A DNA stretch of 64,000 nt, taken from assembly GCA_025716855.1 (NCBI GenBank), contig JAIXMQ010000038.1:244338-308337 (forward strand), given 5' to 3'. A program made the position numbers and the translations under genes. The notes beneath the pieces were generated by a model that was given only the letters and a program-made list of their open reading frames with translations, ran no database searches and had not been told where the DNA came from. Positions 32,301 to 45,173 of the stretch are shown piece by piece. Each line of letters starts with the position of its first letter. The first letter of the stretch is position 1. The stretch comes from Pilaira anomala (lineage: Eukaryota > Mucoromycota > Mucoromycetes > Mucorales > Mucoraceae).

Positions 32301-33884
32301 ACTGCATTTGCTACACGTACACCGTTATTGGTTAGTTTCCAGTAATTCGAGTATTTACGTAATGTGTCAATGATATAGGGATATAAACTTGGGTCGTTAG
32401 ATTTCTCTAGTACCCATAGCGCTGTTTCTGTAATACTGATATAATCTTTTGCATATTCCATAATACGAATAATCGTCACGTATTGTCTAGTATTCAATAA
32501 GCATGATCCAGGAGAAGTCATGACTCTCCAATTATCCTCACCGATTCTATCAGAAATTTATTTCAGTTATAGCACTAAAAAAATTTATAATTGACAACTT
32601 ACTGTATGCTTTTGACAACAAATTTCTTTACTTCATTGAATAACCAATGACTGGTAAAGTTTAAAACAGAGTATCGTGTAGTAGAATCCATAATATGCAT
32701 AAAATCATTCTTAATTTCATCCGAAAACGCTAATGCATACGACTGTAAAGAATCCGTGGGTACAGGCTGTGTCATTTCTTTTGCCTCTGCACCAAACAAA
32801 CAATCAGTATTCTGGTGATCAAAGCCCGTAACGGCCAGCCTTGCTAAATGTTTTAATTTATCTAAGGCTTCGATCTCTACTTTACTATCACTATCGTTTT
32901 TCGTTCCATACAATGCTACACGTCTTTGGTTCACAAGGTATGGCGGTGCAGGATTCAAGAGTGGAAATGAAGCCAGATGATGCAAGCATTGTTGGATATG
33001 TCTTACATTTCTTCTCTTGGGCTCTAAGTCACCTCTCGCAATCAATCTTAATAAATACTTTTGATACGAGAATAAATGTAATCGAATCAAGACATCGAAT
33101 AAATAAATAATGGGTGTATTTGCCTTTTCCATATCTTCCTCTTGTAATAAATCTACTTCTTCGTTTTGATGCTGACTCTTGGCGACTGCTTCATCATCGA
33201 GAAATCTAATTAATGCATCTTGTAAAAGCACTTTATTTTCTTGGGTTTTATCTTGTTCTCTCCATTTCAACAAAATCGATGCTACAAGGTATGCTTTCCA
33301 ATCTCCATGTCTCGATTCGCTGGTAGCCCATCGACACATAATATGTATCAATTTAATAAACATCTGCGGCTGCAATCTATTCATTCCAAATATCGATTTC
33401 GCAGCTGATTTCGCGGAGTGACCACGGATGTCTACCCATGTATCCTTATCAAGTAATAATCCTGTGATACTATCTACATTTCTTCCAATACTATCTAAAA
33501 TATGTACTACGCGTTCTTCATACACACTTTCATTGTCTGTTGATGGTGGAGATGACGTTGTTGTTGCTGTTGCTAAAGTTACTGCTTCTGGTTCGGTTTG
33601 TTTTGCGGTCGTTGTTGTTGATTCAGGTCTCATTTCGTTTTCCTCTAAAGTACCGCAAAATACTTCGTTACGTGCTTTAACCATTGTCCAATATATTTTC
33701 ATAACTCTTGAAACGTCTGGCAAGTTCTTCGTAGATTTTTGTTTATTTTCATCTCCCAAGATCATATCGAATAAGTATCGGTATTGGTGATATAATTTAG
33801 GTACAACAAACATATCCGGCGTAGAAAGAAATAACGACTAGTATATATTAGCTTTTTTTTTAGTTTCGATAATTACAAAGGAGT

Positions 33885-33981
<97 letters not shown>

Positions 33982-35683
33982 TGTAATAAATTCTCAATAT
34001 CATTTTGTAATCCTCGATGTACGTTTAATCCAATAGACTCAATTGGTGATTGACCTATATATTGCACAAGCTATGTATAACATTAGTAAAATAAATATCA
34101 CCTCATATTAAACACAGAATACTTACAGCACTATATGATTTTATCAAGGTCTCAATCAACAATTTCGTCAAAGTTCGATTTCTCTTATACTCATCAACAT
34201 AATCCTGAATGATACCCGTCAAAACCAACCACATGACTTCAAATGATCCACTTCCTGCCAATGTATCCAAAGTCCATTTCAAAAAAGTTCTTTGATCTAA
34301 TAAACCTTCAAAATATTGCCATCTTGCTAATTTAACACTATATGACCATCTTTGTTCAAACTTCGCTCGGTGTTCTGGTGTCACCCAAGGCCTTTGTGCA
34401 TTATTATCATATAATTGATTGTAGTTTTTAAAACCACGTCCTGGCGTTTGTTGCTGTTGCTGTTGCTGTTGTTGTGGATGTGGACTATTTATTGAGCTTG
34501 GTATTAATTCGCTTAATTGTTTTCGAAGATGATTTGTAACTGTGGCTGTCCATTGAATAGGCTGTGATCCCATGGACGTAGCTGCATTACTCGCACTTCT
34601 TTGACTCTAATTCAATATTATATTAATTTCCATTATCCCACCCTTTTTTCTTAAAACATATACACACTTACCATCTCTGAAAGACCTACAATTTTTATAT
34701 ACCAAGTAGCTCTTAAAAATGGTACTTGTTTAGCTGCCAATGTCTCTAACAACTTCTCTCCTTTAAATCCATGTGGCACATTGCGTGCTAATTTTCGTAG
34801 CGGTACCACACCTTCCGCTAATTCCTGCATCCATTGTTCTCGTTTTGAATCGTTTAATGTAGTTCGAATAGGAGCTTTGAACGAAGAAGGCCTGATATAA
34901 ATAATGGATCAGATATTTTTACACAACCATTTTGTTTTTCTCAACTTTTTACCCAGTAATACAAGAAGCTCGACTTTGTCGTTGTAATACGTCCACCATA
35001 AAACTACCTAATTCTCCAAGTAAACGCTGATCATCTTGTAATTTTCCATATACAATGTCATGAGCACAAGTATGTTCATTCTATATATACAAAAAAAAAT
35101 AAGGGGGGTTGTATATGTATAAGTTGTGGGGTTATAAAACAAACAAATACTCAAAAAATTGACATTTTCTTTTTAAAAAAAAACTTACAGAAACAACAGG
35201 TCTATCCACAAAACCATGTCGAACATTAGATTCAGTCAAACTATCTTCGTCTTGTCCAGGACGTTGAGGAAACATACCCGGAAACCCTAAACAGGGCATA
35301 GTTTTACTGAGCGGTAAAGTACGAGGAGGTGGTTGTAACGTATACTTTTTTAAAGGTAAATTCTGTACATGTTTAGGAATATTCGGTGAATGGTATCCGG
35401 GAGAAGATGAAGTTGAATATGGTGACGCCATGGAAGGTGTATTAGCGTACTGTTGTTGTTGGTGGTGATGGTGGTGGTGTTGCTGCTGCTGCTGCTGTTG
35501 CTGCTGTTGAACAGTTTGTTGTGGAAACGGAATATTCAAATTCTTATTGTTTCCTGAAGCATTCTGGTACGGCGGATTAGAAGTATAACGCGCGTATTGT
35601 GCTATTTTGATTCATTTAGTATTAAGTCTCTTTCGATTGTTAATTATAAAACTTGTATATTTACGTTGATGTCTACCCGCCAT
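29337..35683 (-). CDS. MED12: Mediator complex subunit 12 (Med12/Srb8)
   Basis: Twelve exons join in frame to 1847 aa: 35665-35683, 35189-35601, 34953-35080, 34672-34891, 34127-34606, 33981-34070, 32603-33837, 30452-32546, 30291-30391, 30112-30226, 29969-30047, 29337-29905. Med12 links cyclin C-Cdk8 to Mediator and controls the repressive kinase module in the nucleus. The N-terminal Med12 signature is clear after a Q/H-rich tract: KKYTLQPPPR, then FPQRPGQDEDSLTESNVRHGFVDRP (in part). Further on, WYIKIVGLSEM and the LCEB-type helical region with STPDMFVVPK and NWRVMTSPGSCLLNTRQY follow. The first exon is only 19 nt (MAGRHQ), as judged from the splice donor and frame. Intron 6 holds a 92-base T tract. 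The protein is somewhat shorter than the metazoan form because the C-terminal PQL region is missing. Confidence 0.92.
33887..33978 (+). repeat. T92 homopolymer in MED12 intron 6
   Basis: About 92 consecutive T (A on the coding strand), starting 2 bases after the intron donor GT. The intron is about 143 nt, so the tract is most of it. Confidence 0.95.
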
Positions 35684-35944
35684 CGTCTTTTTTTTTTTTT
35701 GTATTATTTTTCTATTATAAAGGTTTATATATATATATATAAATATATATGTATATTTTCTTTCAGTTGTTTATGAGAAAGTAATAATAGCGACAATAAA
35801 GAGAATTCTTCTTTTTGTTTGTCCTTAAAAAAACAAGCTTTTGTATGTATGTAATATAAGTGTAAAAAAAAAGTGCGCAATACAGACCTACACACTTCCA
35901 CACTTGAACATTAGCGGGGAGTGGAAATATAATTTTATTTTATT
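35684..35944. promoter_or_regulatory. MED12 promoter region
   Basis: 261 bp between the MED12 start and the stop of the zinc-finger gene, both on minus. Contains an AT-dinucleotide stretch near 35730-35755. Confidence 0.4.
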
Positions 35945-37020
35945 TTATAAATTCGCAATATCAACACTATCATTATCACCATGGTTTTGACCTTCATCAT
36001 CCTCTTCTTTCTTTCCTTCTTCACCATTTCCAACTTCTGCCTCTGCTGCTGCTGCTGCTGCTGCCAATTTAGCTTTTCTAGCAGCTCTAAAATGAACCAT
36101 TTTACGATGCTTTGTCAATTGTCCTGTTGTAACAAAACTCTTATGACAACCATCGATTCCACACACCAATTTCTTTGTACCGTGCATATTTGTCTCATGT
36201 GTTTGCAATTGATCAAATGTTGTGAATGATTTAGAGCACCCAGGTTGCGTACAAAGGAAAGGTCGGAAATCCTTCTCTCCTGATGTAGAAGAAAATAATT
36301 GATCAATTTCGGCTACTGTCATCGGTTCTGTTGTACGTTTATTTATCTTCATTTTTTCATCTATCCATAATCATTAGAGCCAAGTCATTAAAACTTTATC
36401 TTTTATACTTTACCGGATTGCCAGCTAGGCACTTGGATTTCTGATCCATCCAATGTGTAAAATACAAGAGGTTTACTAGCCCATTTTCGAACTTTGGTAT
36501 CCTTGTATTTTAATAATTCTTTCCGAGATATTGATCCACTACCTGTTCCCATATTACCACCTGCTTGATTCGCACTACCGCCAGCTCCATTTCCATTGTT
36601 ACCTCCTCCACTACCTCCACCACCTCGCTTCTGAGTCTGACTTGATACTATTATTTTAACATTAGAGTCAAGATGATTGAAAAAGATTAAACTTTTTTTT
36701 TACCTTCTTCTGTTCCTGTAGTATCATCGTCTAACGTACTTTGACTAAACATTTAGAAATAAAGCTCACAGTTAATGCGACAATTACATTCTCTTCATTT
36801 TATAAAAATTATCTTACGTGTCAAGTGTAGGTGTTCCTTCATGCTTTGGCTTTCGACTACGACCGTTTGTTTTAGGTCGTTTACGAGGACTTCCTGTAGC
36901 TGACCTTTCGTCCTCTCCTTCTCTAGAGCTACTGCTTTTCACTGGTATAGGTGAAGGTGATAACCCTGTAGGTGGTCTAGGTCCTGATAACTTTAAGGTG
37001 ATTTTTAATGGCGAGGTCAT
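35945..37020 (-). CDS. C2H2 zinc-finger nuclear protein (possibly INO80-subunit Iec1-like)
   Basis: Four exons join to 297 aa: 36818-37020, 36704-36744, 36414-36647, 35945-36360. The N-terminal 65 residues are basic/serine-rich with a bipartite-type nuclear signal (PRKRPKTNGRSRKPK). A glycine/asparagine-rich linker follows, then a conserved-looking segment (WASKPLVFYTLDGSEIQ). Two adjacent C2H2 fingers are in exon 4: CTQPGCSKSF with HETNMH, and CGIDGCHKSF with HRKMVH, both with C-x4-C spacing. The C-terminus has an alanine run and acidic tail. C-x4-C pairs occur in fungal transcription and chromatin proteins such as the INO80 subunit Iec1; that match is a guess from layout. It could equally be a sequence-specific transcription factor. 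Confidence 0.75.
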
Positions 37021-37723
37021 TATGAAATAAGAAGGAAAAAAAATGTAGTTTATTTCATATATGATAACACGCGAATACTGCTGCCTAATTTTTTATACAT
37101 AATAAGTCACACATCGCGGAGTGGAAGACAAAGAAACAAAGAAGGAAGTGTAAGATAATGTATGCCAATTAGATCTTGCTTGTGTAAAGGGTTTAAAGCA
37201 TTTTATGCAATAATAGGTGAATTCGTTGATACAGTTTCTGGTCGATAAAAAATTTCAAATAATAAAGTATATGTCAATAATTTTTTGAATGAGTTGGTTT
37301 ACGTATTGTGAACATGTTTATATAATGTAATATCGCATTAATTTCAGACTTGTATATCATTTTTTATTTAGGTAAGAGCTTCGAATAGATCTTTTTTTTT
37401 TTCTTCTTTTTTTTTTGCAAGTAGCTATGACTGAAATTTCTCTTAAATTTCCCTCTCGTTGCCTTTTTTCTAGAATAAAAAGAATAAAAAAAAAAGTTTT
37501 TTCTTACAAGTGAGGCTCAATTGTTAATAAACTATAATATCATCAAAAAATAAACAAGACTCCAGGAATGATGCTTTTGTAACGCAACTTTGTTTATATG
37601 AAATTAATAAAAATAAAACAATTTTTATTATGATGAATGTATGTATGTATGCTTTGTTAGAAGAAAAAAGAAAGCATATATAATAATTATATATACAGAA
37701 AGACGTAGAATAAAAAAGAGCTT
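37021..37723. other. Spacer between zinc-finger promoter and POL2 3' end
   Basis: 703 bp, AT-rich, with T-runs near 37391-37417. No gene recognised. Confidence 0.5.
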
Positions 37724-40700
37724 TTAAATTCTCATTAAACACCAATCGACAGCCTCAGACAACGCAATCAACTGTTGTTCATGCGCAACATTTTTAAATA
37801 CCTTGATCTTTCGTTCCAAATCCGGTTTACTTAATGTACTTGAATACTGTGTACCACATTTATCACATTGAAGCATCAGATTTTCTTTTTTGACAGTATG
37901 ACATCGATGGCATCTTAAATCCTGTAATTGATATGCTGTAATCCATCTTTGAATTTGTGTAATCATTCGTTCCTCAATCACAAATTTATCATATTCAGAA
38001 TGACACCCTTTACATCTCCAAGGTCTCACTTGTCCCTTGAGCGGCATCAACTCACTATCTCTGCAGAAATCAAGATCGGCTGTATAATTACAGTAAACAC
38101 AAATTACCTCTGTCAATTTAAAGTATTCACATGGATTTCGGAACTGTGCTACATGACTGAAATCACTGAGTCCTCCTACTAATTCCAATGCACTACGTTT
38201 CAAGATACGGACTTCATCTTCAATACGACTATCTAAATTCAATACGGCGCAAACAGACTTGATGTACTCCAAAGCAGGATTATCCATGACTAAATGTGAT
38301 CCAGCTAATTGAGGGAACACCATATCCGCATCACGATGATGATTTTGTTCTTCCTGGCGACGTACAAGTATGGGTACAGCTCTAAGCATCTTTCTTGCGA
38401 CATCTTGTTTCACATAGAGCTGTAATCTTTGTAATCTTAGATCTGGCTTTGATTCATCTACTTCTTTAATAATACTGCTGATATCACGCGGGAACTCTCT
38501 TTTAAACATGAGCATCTTATGAATAAAAGAAGAAGTTTGATTACTAAACACAACTTTAGCTGCATCCGGTAAATAATCCTCAATATTCCAACGTTTTGTA
38601 ATGGTAGAAGCCTTTTTCTTTGTTGCTGTATCAAATGGATCAACCACCATAACACCTGCATAATTCTTTTCATCCATCCAAAGCAAGACATCCCAATAAT
38701 AAGTCGCAGTTAGCTCCAAGATTTCAAATACTTGTTTATGTTGAATAGTTCTGTTCAAATAATCAAAGTAAGGTAAAGCGCTCTCAAACGTTTCTTTACT
38801 AGTTGTCATCACAATCTTGTGGAAATTGGCAAAGATAATATTAGCACCTAACCTCTTGAACTCGGCCACAAGTTGCATGAACACCTTTTTCATCATACCA
38901 TGAACTAACCCATACAATGAAGGATCATGCATGTATGAACTTGGACTTAACAACCAACGATGTAAACTATCAATCATATGCTCACCAAACTTTTTGTTTT
39001 TTGTGCCATTCGCTTGCTTAAACCATTGAAGTACTAATCCACGCAGCATACTAAATGTTTTTCCAGATATCATACCTTCACCGAAAGAAGCAGTACTTGT
39101 AATTGCACCATTTGAATACTCATCTAAGGTATGACTTGTATTATCGAAACTTGCCATATCTGAAGTACCTTCCAATTCATTAATGACAGGTGCTTCCATC
39201 AACGCATTTAAACAAAGTCGAACGACTTCTAATTCAACACATACAGTTTCGTATGCACCAGGATAACTCAATTCTGTACTAAGTATTTCACTTGTCATAT
39301 TCAAATTCTCATCTTCTTCACGTCCACCTAAATCTGGCATATTGGAGGCAGACCACCAAAGTACCATATCATTATGTATCAACTCTCTTGCAAACATAAT
39401 ATCCGACATGAACAAGTAAGGATCATCCGGTATATTACAAAATGGTATATTCGAGTACCTTGCCTGTGTTGTCTTTTCTTCTATCCAAGTACCCAACTCA
39501 AAGTAATGCTTAAACATACGACGTACAGTAGGCACTGTCCAATTTAACGCATCGAATCGATTATCTTCTTGTAATGAAGGAATTCGAACAAATGGTAAAC
39601 TTGTGATTTGTCTTGCATGTTGAATTAAGAACGCAGAAGAACGTGGTGAATTAATAGCCAAGATGGTTTTACCCTTTCTGCTATCCAAGTACTTTGTAAG
39701 TACTTTATTGATGGCTCTTAATGCTTCTTTTTCAGTAATGAAATAATTCGTTTCAAATTCAATTTCGTTCGACATATCTACACTTGAATCTAAATAATGT
39801 TGTTGCTGTTCCATCTCTGCAAATTTTTCTTTATACATACGGTTAACATTTGGCATCTGTTGATTCTTTTTCGATAAACCTACAACAAATACTTGGGAAA
39901 TAGGTAATGTTGCTCCAATTAAGGTGAAGAAATGTCGATTATCTGAATGTGCATGATATAAGTAAAGATATTGAAACATTTTTGGGTTTCGAATATAATG
40001 ATTTGTTGCTTCTGGTCTTTGTTTTAAATCGTGTAAATTAAACTGGTCATCAATTTTACGATTTGTTCCTACTGATTTATCAAACTGACATGTAGCTCCC
40101 AGCTGCAATATAGCTCGAATTAATAAAGGTACTTGAGTTTCATACACGCCTTCTGTACTTGGATGATTAAAGATATTTGAAAACTTTTTTAATTCCTCTT
40201 GATAAGTTGTTTCAGGCATCCACATTTGATATAAATAACTTGTTGGATGAGATCTAGGTAATATACGAGAGCATTTACTCATATGACAAGAAGGAGTTTC
40301 ATTCATCACTGCAGAAGGTTCTTTATCACGACTATTCAGATAAAATATACGTGGAATTGTCAATCGAACATTAAACATTTGATCTTGAACAACTACCCAC
40401 AGACGGTATTCTCCCGGAATTTCTGTTTCTACCACTTGAATAATCTCCCATACACTCATTACAAGTGAACCAGTTTGCTTTCTAAAGAAACCAGCTGCTC
40501 CAAGCGTACTTTGTTGTTGTGGTTGTGCACCTAATTCTCGATTATATGCTCGAATCAGCCTTTGTCTCTTCCATTTACGTTTTTGAAATTCTAACCATGC
40601 AGGATAGTCTTCATTCCAATCTGGCATATTAATTTTCAAGTCGTTTTCAGGTATAGGATCATCAATATGAAAAACTGCAGGTTGTCTACGTTTAGTGACT

Positions 40701-43700
40701 TTAGCCACTTTAGGTAACAATCCATTGCTATTGACAGCAGTACCAGATACATTTAATTCTTCAATATCATCCACATCCATCATATCCATTAACGGTTGAT
40801 CTGATTTACCAAACATATCTGTAATTCGATGTTGCTTAAATTTATCATCTTTCGCAGCAACTCGTTTAAATAACCAATCAGGATGTCGAATACGAGGTAC
40901 AGGATTTCTTACTTTTTGCATTGCAGCAGGAATTGTAATTAATTTTTGAATGACAGATCCAAACCGTTCAAGATAATAATCCCAATCAAGAATATCTCGA
41001 ACTTCAAACGTTTCTAAAGAATTATCACGTAACCATTTTCTTAAAAAGTGTTTCTTGACACTGGGCTCTGCTTGAAAGATAGCGACTGGAATAGCACGTT
41101 CAGAAACAGGAATACCATGAGGACGAGCAGAAATAATAAATTTACATGCGAGACCTTTATCTTTAATCATTTGATCACCCAAGAACTCTGCTAAACGTTT
41201 AGCTGTACTAATTGAAGTAGACTTTTGTGCTCCATATTCTTCTAACGTTTTTGACATACTTCTGTTTTCTGAAATTAGTTCAAATAATTCGTCATCTTCC
41301 AAATTAATTGCTTTACTGAACAAGACATCTAACCATCGATCTGCTACTTTAGCTACTGCTGAATAACATTCTTCTAAAGTTTCTCCGTCTAAAAACACAT
41401 TAAAGATTTCTGATTGAAAGATCTTGATCAATTTAAGTTCACCACGACGTTTGAGTTCGAAACCTTTTAATTCTGCTAAGGATCCATCTTTATTAAATAC
41501 TGCATACCGTTTCTTGAGTAACTTATCTTCTGCTGTAGACGAAGGCAATACCATAGCTCGGTAAGGCCCATCAATTTCGAAAAAGATACTATTTTCTCTA
41601 CTGACAGTGTACTCAAATGTCTCTGGATTTGATAATCTTTGATATTGATCATTTGTAAATTCTGCATGAACTAAATGATTCAACATGGTACAAGGATAAT
41701 CAATACGGAATTTCTTGCCATTTGTCATCGTAAAGGTGAATGTTTCTGGAAAACTTTTGGGTAAAATACACCAAATACCATCCGTATCCAGTTCCAAAGG
41801 ACGACCAATTCTTTCTACTAATTTACGAGCCATTTGAATAATCTTGGAACCAGTTAAACAAACGATACCTGCCATTTCTAATGAATGCCAACGTGCACCT
41901 TTTCTCATCACATAACCATAAAAAGAATTTAAAATAACTTTATGTGCCAACTGTAAAGAATCATACAAGACAATCATATTTTTGGCCTCTGCAATCTTTG
42001 TAGCTGATCCATCTTTTGCTGCCTCATCTAATTTACCTTTCCAAGTCTTGTGTAATCCTTTATACTCGTATCGACGATCACGAAACGCACGTACAGTTTC
42101 AATATAAAACGGATTTTCTCTTTGACAAATAATCGATTCACGTTCTACCATTTTAGTTTCTTTGACCTTTTTATAAACCGTTCGAGTATAATCTGATAAT
42201 CTTGTACGTAACAATGTAGATTTCTCTGTTTCAGTTAAAGCGTTCCAAGGACGTTGAGGTCCACTTGGATATTTTGGTGGAAACAATTCATGACTTAATT
42301 GATTTTCAATCATTCGATACTCATTCTTTTTTGCTGGAGAATATTCACCACGCCATAACCATTTCATACGACGGTCACATGTCTTATCTGTCACATTAAA
42401 TTCACAGGTAGCACATTCTGATTCATCTACCATTGCATCAGGTTGTAACCGATTTGTCAAGATAATATTTGGGTACATTGCTGCTACATCTAAATGGTAA
42501 ATCAATGGAGGTTCTTGTCTCATAGGTTGGTCTCGAATTGCTTCTAATTCCGACCTGATCTGTGCCTTTACTTCCTCATAATTTGCGATATCTTCTAATT
42601 TCTTATTTTCTTCTACTTGAATTGTGAATTTCAGTGCATTATCTAACTGGTCAATTAACTCTTGTGCTGCTGTTGGATCAATTTTAAAATCACTATTTAT
42701 ATCACTTCGAAATACACCTGCTTCTAATGCCTCTACATGTCCACCTACATACGTTTCACTCTCTAAAAGATGTCCTTCATAAAACTGGTTCACTTCATCC
42801 ACATGTTTATTCGGCATGATCACATTCACTCGAAACGCTTCTACCATCAATAACAACTCACAAAGTGTACCTGTACCTTTTCTCAACACTTCGTCCGGTA
42901 CTAACGGAATAATATTACACAACGAAAAGATAAAGGGATGTACATACTTCATATAAAGGTAATAAGTTGCTACTGCATCTGAAACTGAATACTGTGCTAA
43001 AGTTTGTGGATATTCACTTGCAAATCGTGTCATATCCTCTGGATCCAATTCCATAGGATTATAACCTAATTTAGCTGTCGTTACTGCTTTTAAACCTTGA
43101 CTTCCTTGAGGTAAATATGAATCTCTTTTCACCCATCGAAATGCGTCCATATGAGTTGCATGTTTACACTTGTATTCATCTTCGTCGTCTCGATAGACAC
43201 CGATTTCTTGATACATGTCTATACCATGAACTTTTGCTCTTCCTTCAACAAATGGCCAATCAAAGAAATCACCGTTATATGTTACATAAATGGTCGGTTT
43301 TGCTTCTTGAATATGTTCAAAGAATCTTCTAAGCAATGCCTCTTCATCCGCTTCATTAAAAATCGTAAAAGGGCCTTCAAATTCTGGTTTAGGTGTATAA
43401 TCGAAATCCTCAATATCCTGGCTAACAATTTCTCGATTCGTGATTAAATAACCTCGGCCATCAATCATATAAGAAATCATCATGATAGAATCAATTGATA
43501 CATCAGGAAACTTTAATGGAAGTTTAGTCGTTTCAATATCAAATGCTAAAATCACAGGCTCGGGACGGTGTACTAATTCCGTACGTTTTGTGAGTGAAAT
43601 GGTACCGTTATGACTTGCTTTGGCTGTATACCAAAGTCCAACACGAATATCTAAATCAATAGCTGCTCGTACATAATAAGGTACATCGTATTCACGAATA

Positions 43701-44705
43701 TCCAATATAAAATCTAATGTATCGTCTGGGTTTTTACGTGATGACATGGCTGCTAAATGCGATCCTCCTTCATATCCGATATTATTCGCTGCACTATATT
43801 TTGGCTATGAATAAAACTTTGATATATAAATTAAAAATCTATGTCATTTACTTACTTTACAACCTCTGCATAACTATCGAGTGTATTGGCTTTTTCTTGA
43901 TTCTTTTTAGCTATAGGCATCAAGATTCTTCTGACTGAAAATAAATCGGATTGATTTCTAAAAAAGAGTTGAATGTATGTACGGGTATTACCAATTAAAT
44001 GGTTGGGCTGATTAAAAAAAAATGTTGTCAGTTTTATTGTGTATCCAAGAATTTAGAGTTTTTTTTTTTTTTTTACATACTTGTTTCAAGTCTTCTTTTT
44101 TAACTCGTTGCATTTTCTCAATAACAAGTTCAAATCGTCGGTGTAAATAATCTTCTACTTCTCCTTCTGTACCAGGCTATATATCAAGAGATAATTAGTT
44201 ATATATACTTTCAGTTTCTATGATATATAATATTTTACCTTGCAATTGATAAAAAAGTATGGACTATGTAACATGGTGGTTTTAAACGTCTCTCCGTTAT
44301 CGTTAATGAAATAAAAATCTACACCAGAGCGACCAGTAGCCCAATCCGAGTCTTTGATAAGTGTCTAAAACGCAATATCAATATTAAAAAAAACGTTCCA
44401 ATAAAAACATCCATAGTGTTATATATCGTTTTTACCTCATGCATATTCAAAAGCCAGCCTAATCGTTCAGGTCCTTCTTGATATCTTTCAAATCCAAACG
44501 GTACCTCTAAATTGTCCAATATACGAACATCTTCAAATTTTTGATCAACATTAGAAGCTTCATTCCCATTATTTCCAGTAGGAAGTCCATACTTTTGAAA
44601 AGAAGCTGTTGACCTTATACCTCCACGACCGCCTCTATAGTTTCCTCTTCCTCTTGCCGCTCCAAACTTTGAAGAAGACACTCCAAATTCTGGTTTAGAA
44701 GTCAT
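37724..44705 (-). CDS. POL2: DNA polymerase epsilon catalytic subunit
   Basis: Five exons join to 2239 aa: 44436-44705, 44239-44364, 44081-44176, 43861-44007, 37724-43804. Yeast Pol2 is 2222 aa. This is the leading-strand replicase. Proofreading motifs are intact: ExoI FDIET (about residue 301), ExoII YNGDFFDWPF, ExoIII YSVSDAVATYY. Polymerase motifs are intact: A (DVAAMYPNIILTNRLQPD), B (ILNSFYGYVMRKGARW), C (ELDTDGIW). The cysteines of the catalytic-domain Fe-S site are present (CATC, then CDRR, then IICQRENPF). The inactive second polymerase half and two C-terminal zinc/Fe-S motifs (CVYC...CKGC and CHRC...CDKC) follow. The last intron could end at either of two nearby sites (donor 43860 or 43855), altering a few residues only. 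Divergent from PUF6. Confidence 0.96.
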
Positions 44706-45173
44706 ATTATTTATATGTTTTAATATCTAAAAAGAAAATAATAAAAAAATATTTGGAGAAAAAAAAACGCGACCCTTTTTTTTCGTAATCCGATATACTG
44801 TTTCCGCGTTTGATTCGTGTTATGTTTAAGGCACAAAACGATACAATTAGCTCTTTTATTTATTTAATAAAAGTTTTATTAATTGAACATAATAATAAAT
44901 AGATTAATGGTCTAACTTTTCGGAGAAAAAAAAACTATAGTAAACAGTAACATGAAATATACCATATTACATTTTACTCTTTCACCTGTCAAATTAAAGA
45001 GGTGATTATAGGTCTTTATCATTATCAAATTCCCTAAGAGCACACTAGAATTTTCTATCCAATTAACATGGTGGCTTACCAGTGACTCTCTTTCTCCAAT
45101 TTTTTGCTTTATACCTTTTTCTTTTTAAAAAAAAGAAAAAATAACCTTATTTTCTATAGATCAAATAAAAAAT
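44706..45173. promoter_or_regulatory. Divergent promoter POL2 / PUF6
   Basis: 468 bp between start codons. ACGCG at 44767-44771 and, on the other strand, AACGCG at 44805-44810 lie 62-105 bases before POL2. They resemble the core of MCB/E2F-type sites that drive S-phase genes; the link is inference. Confidence 0.45.
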
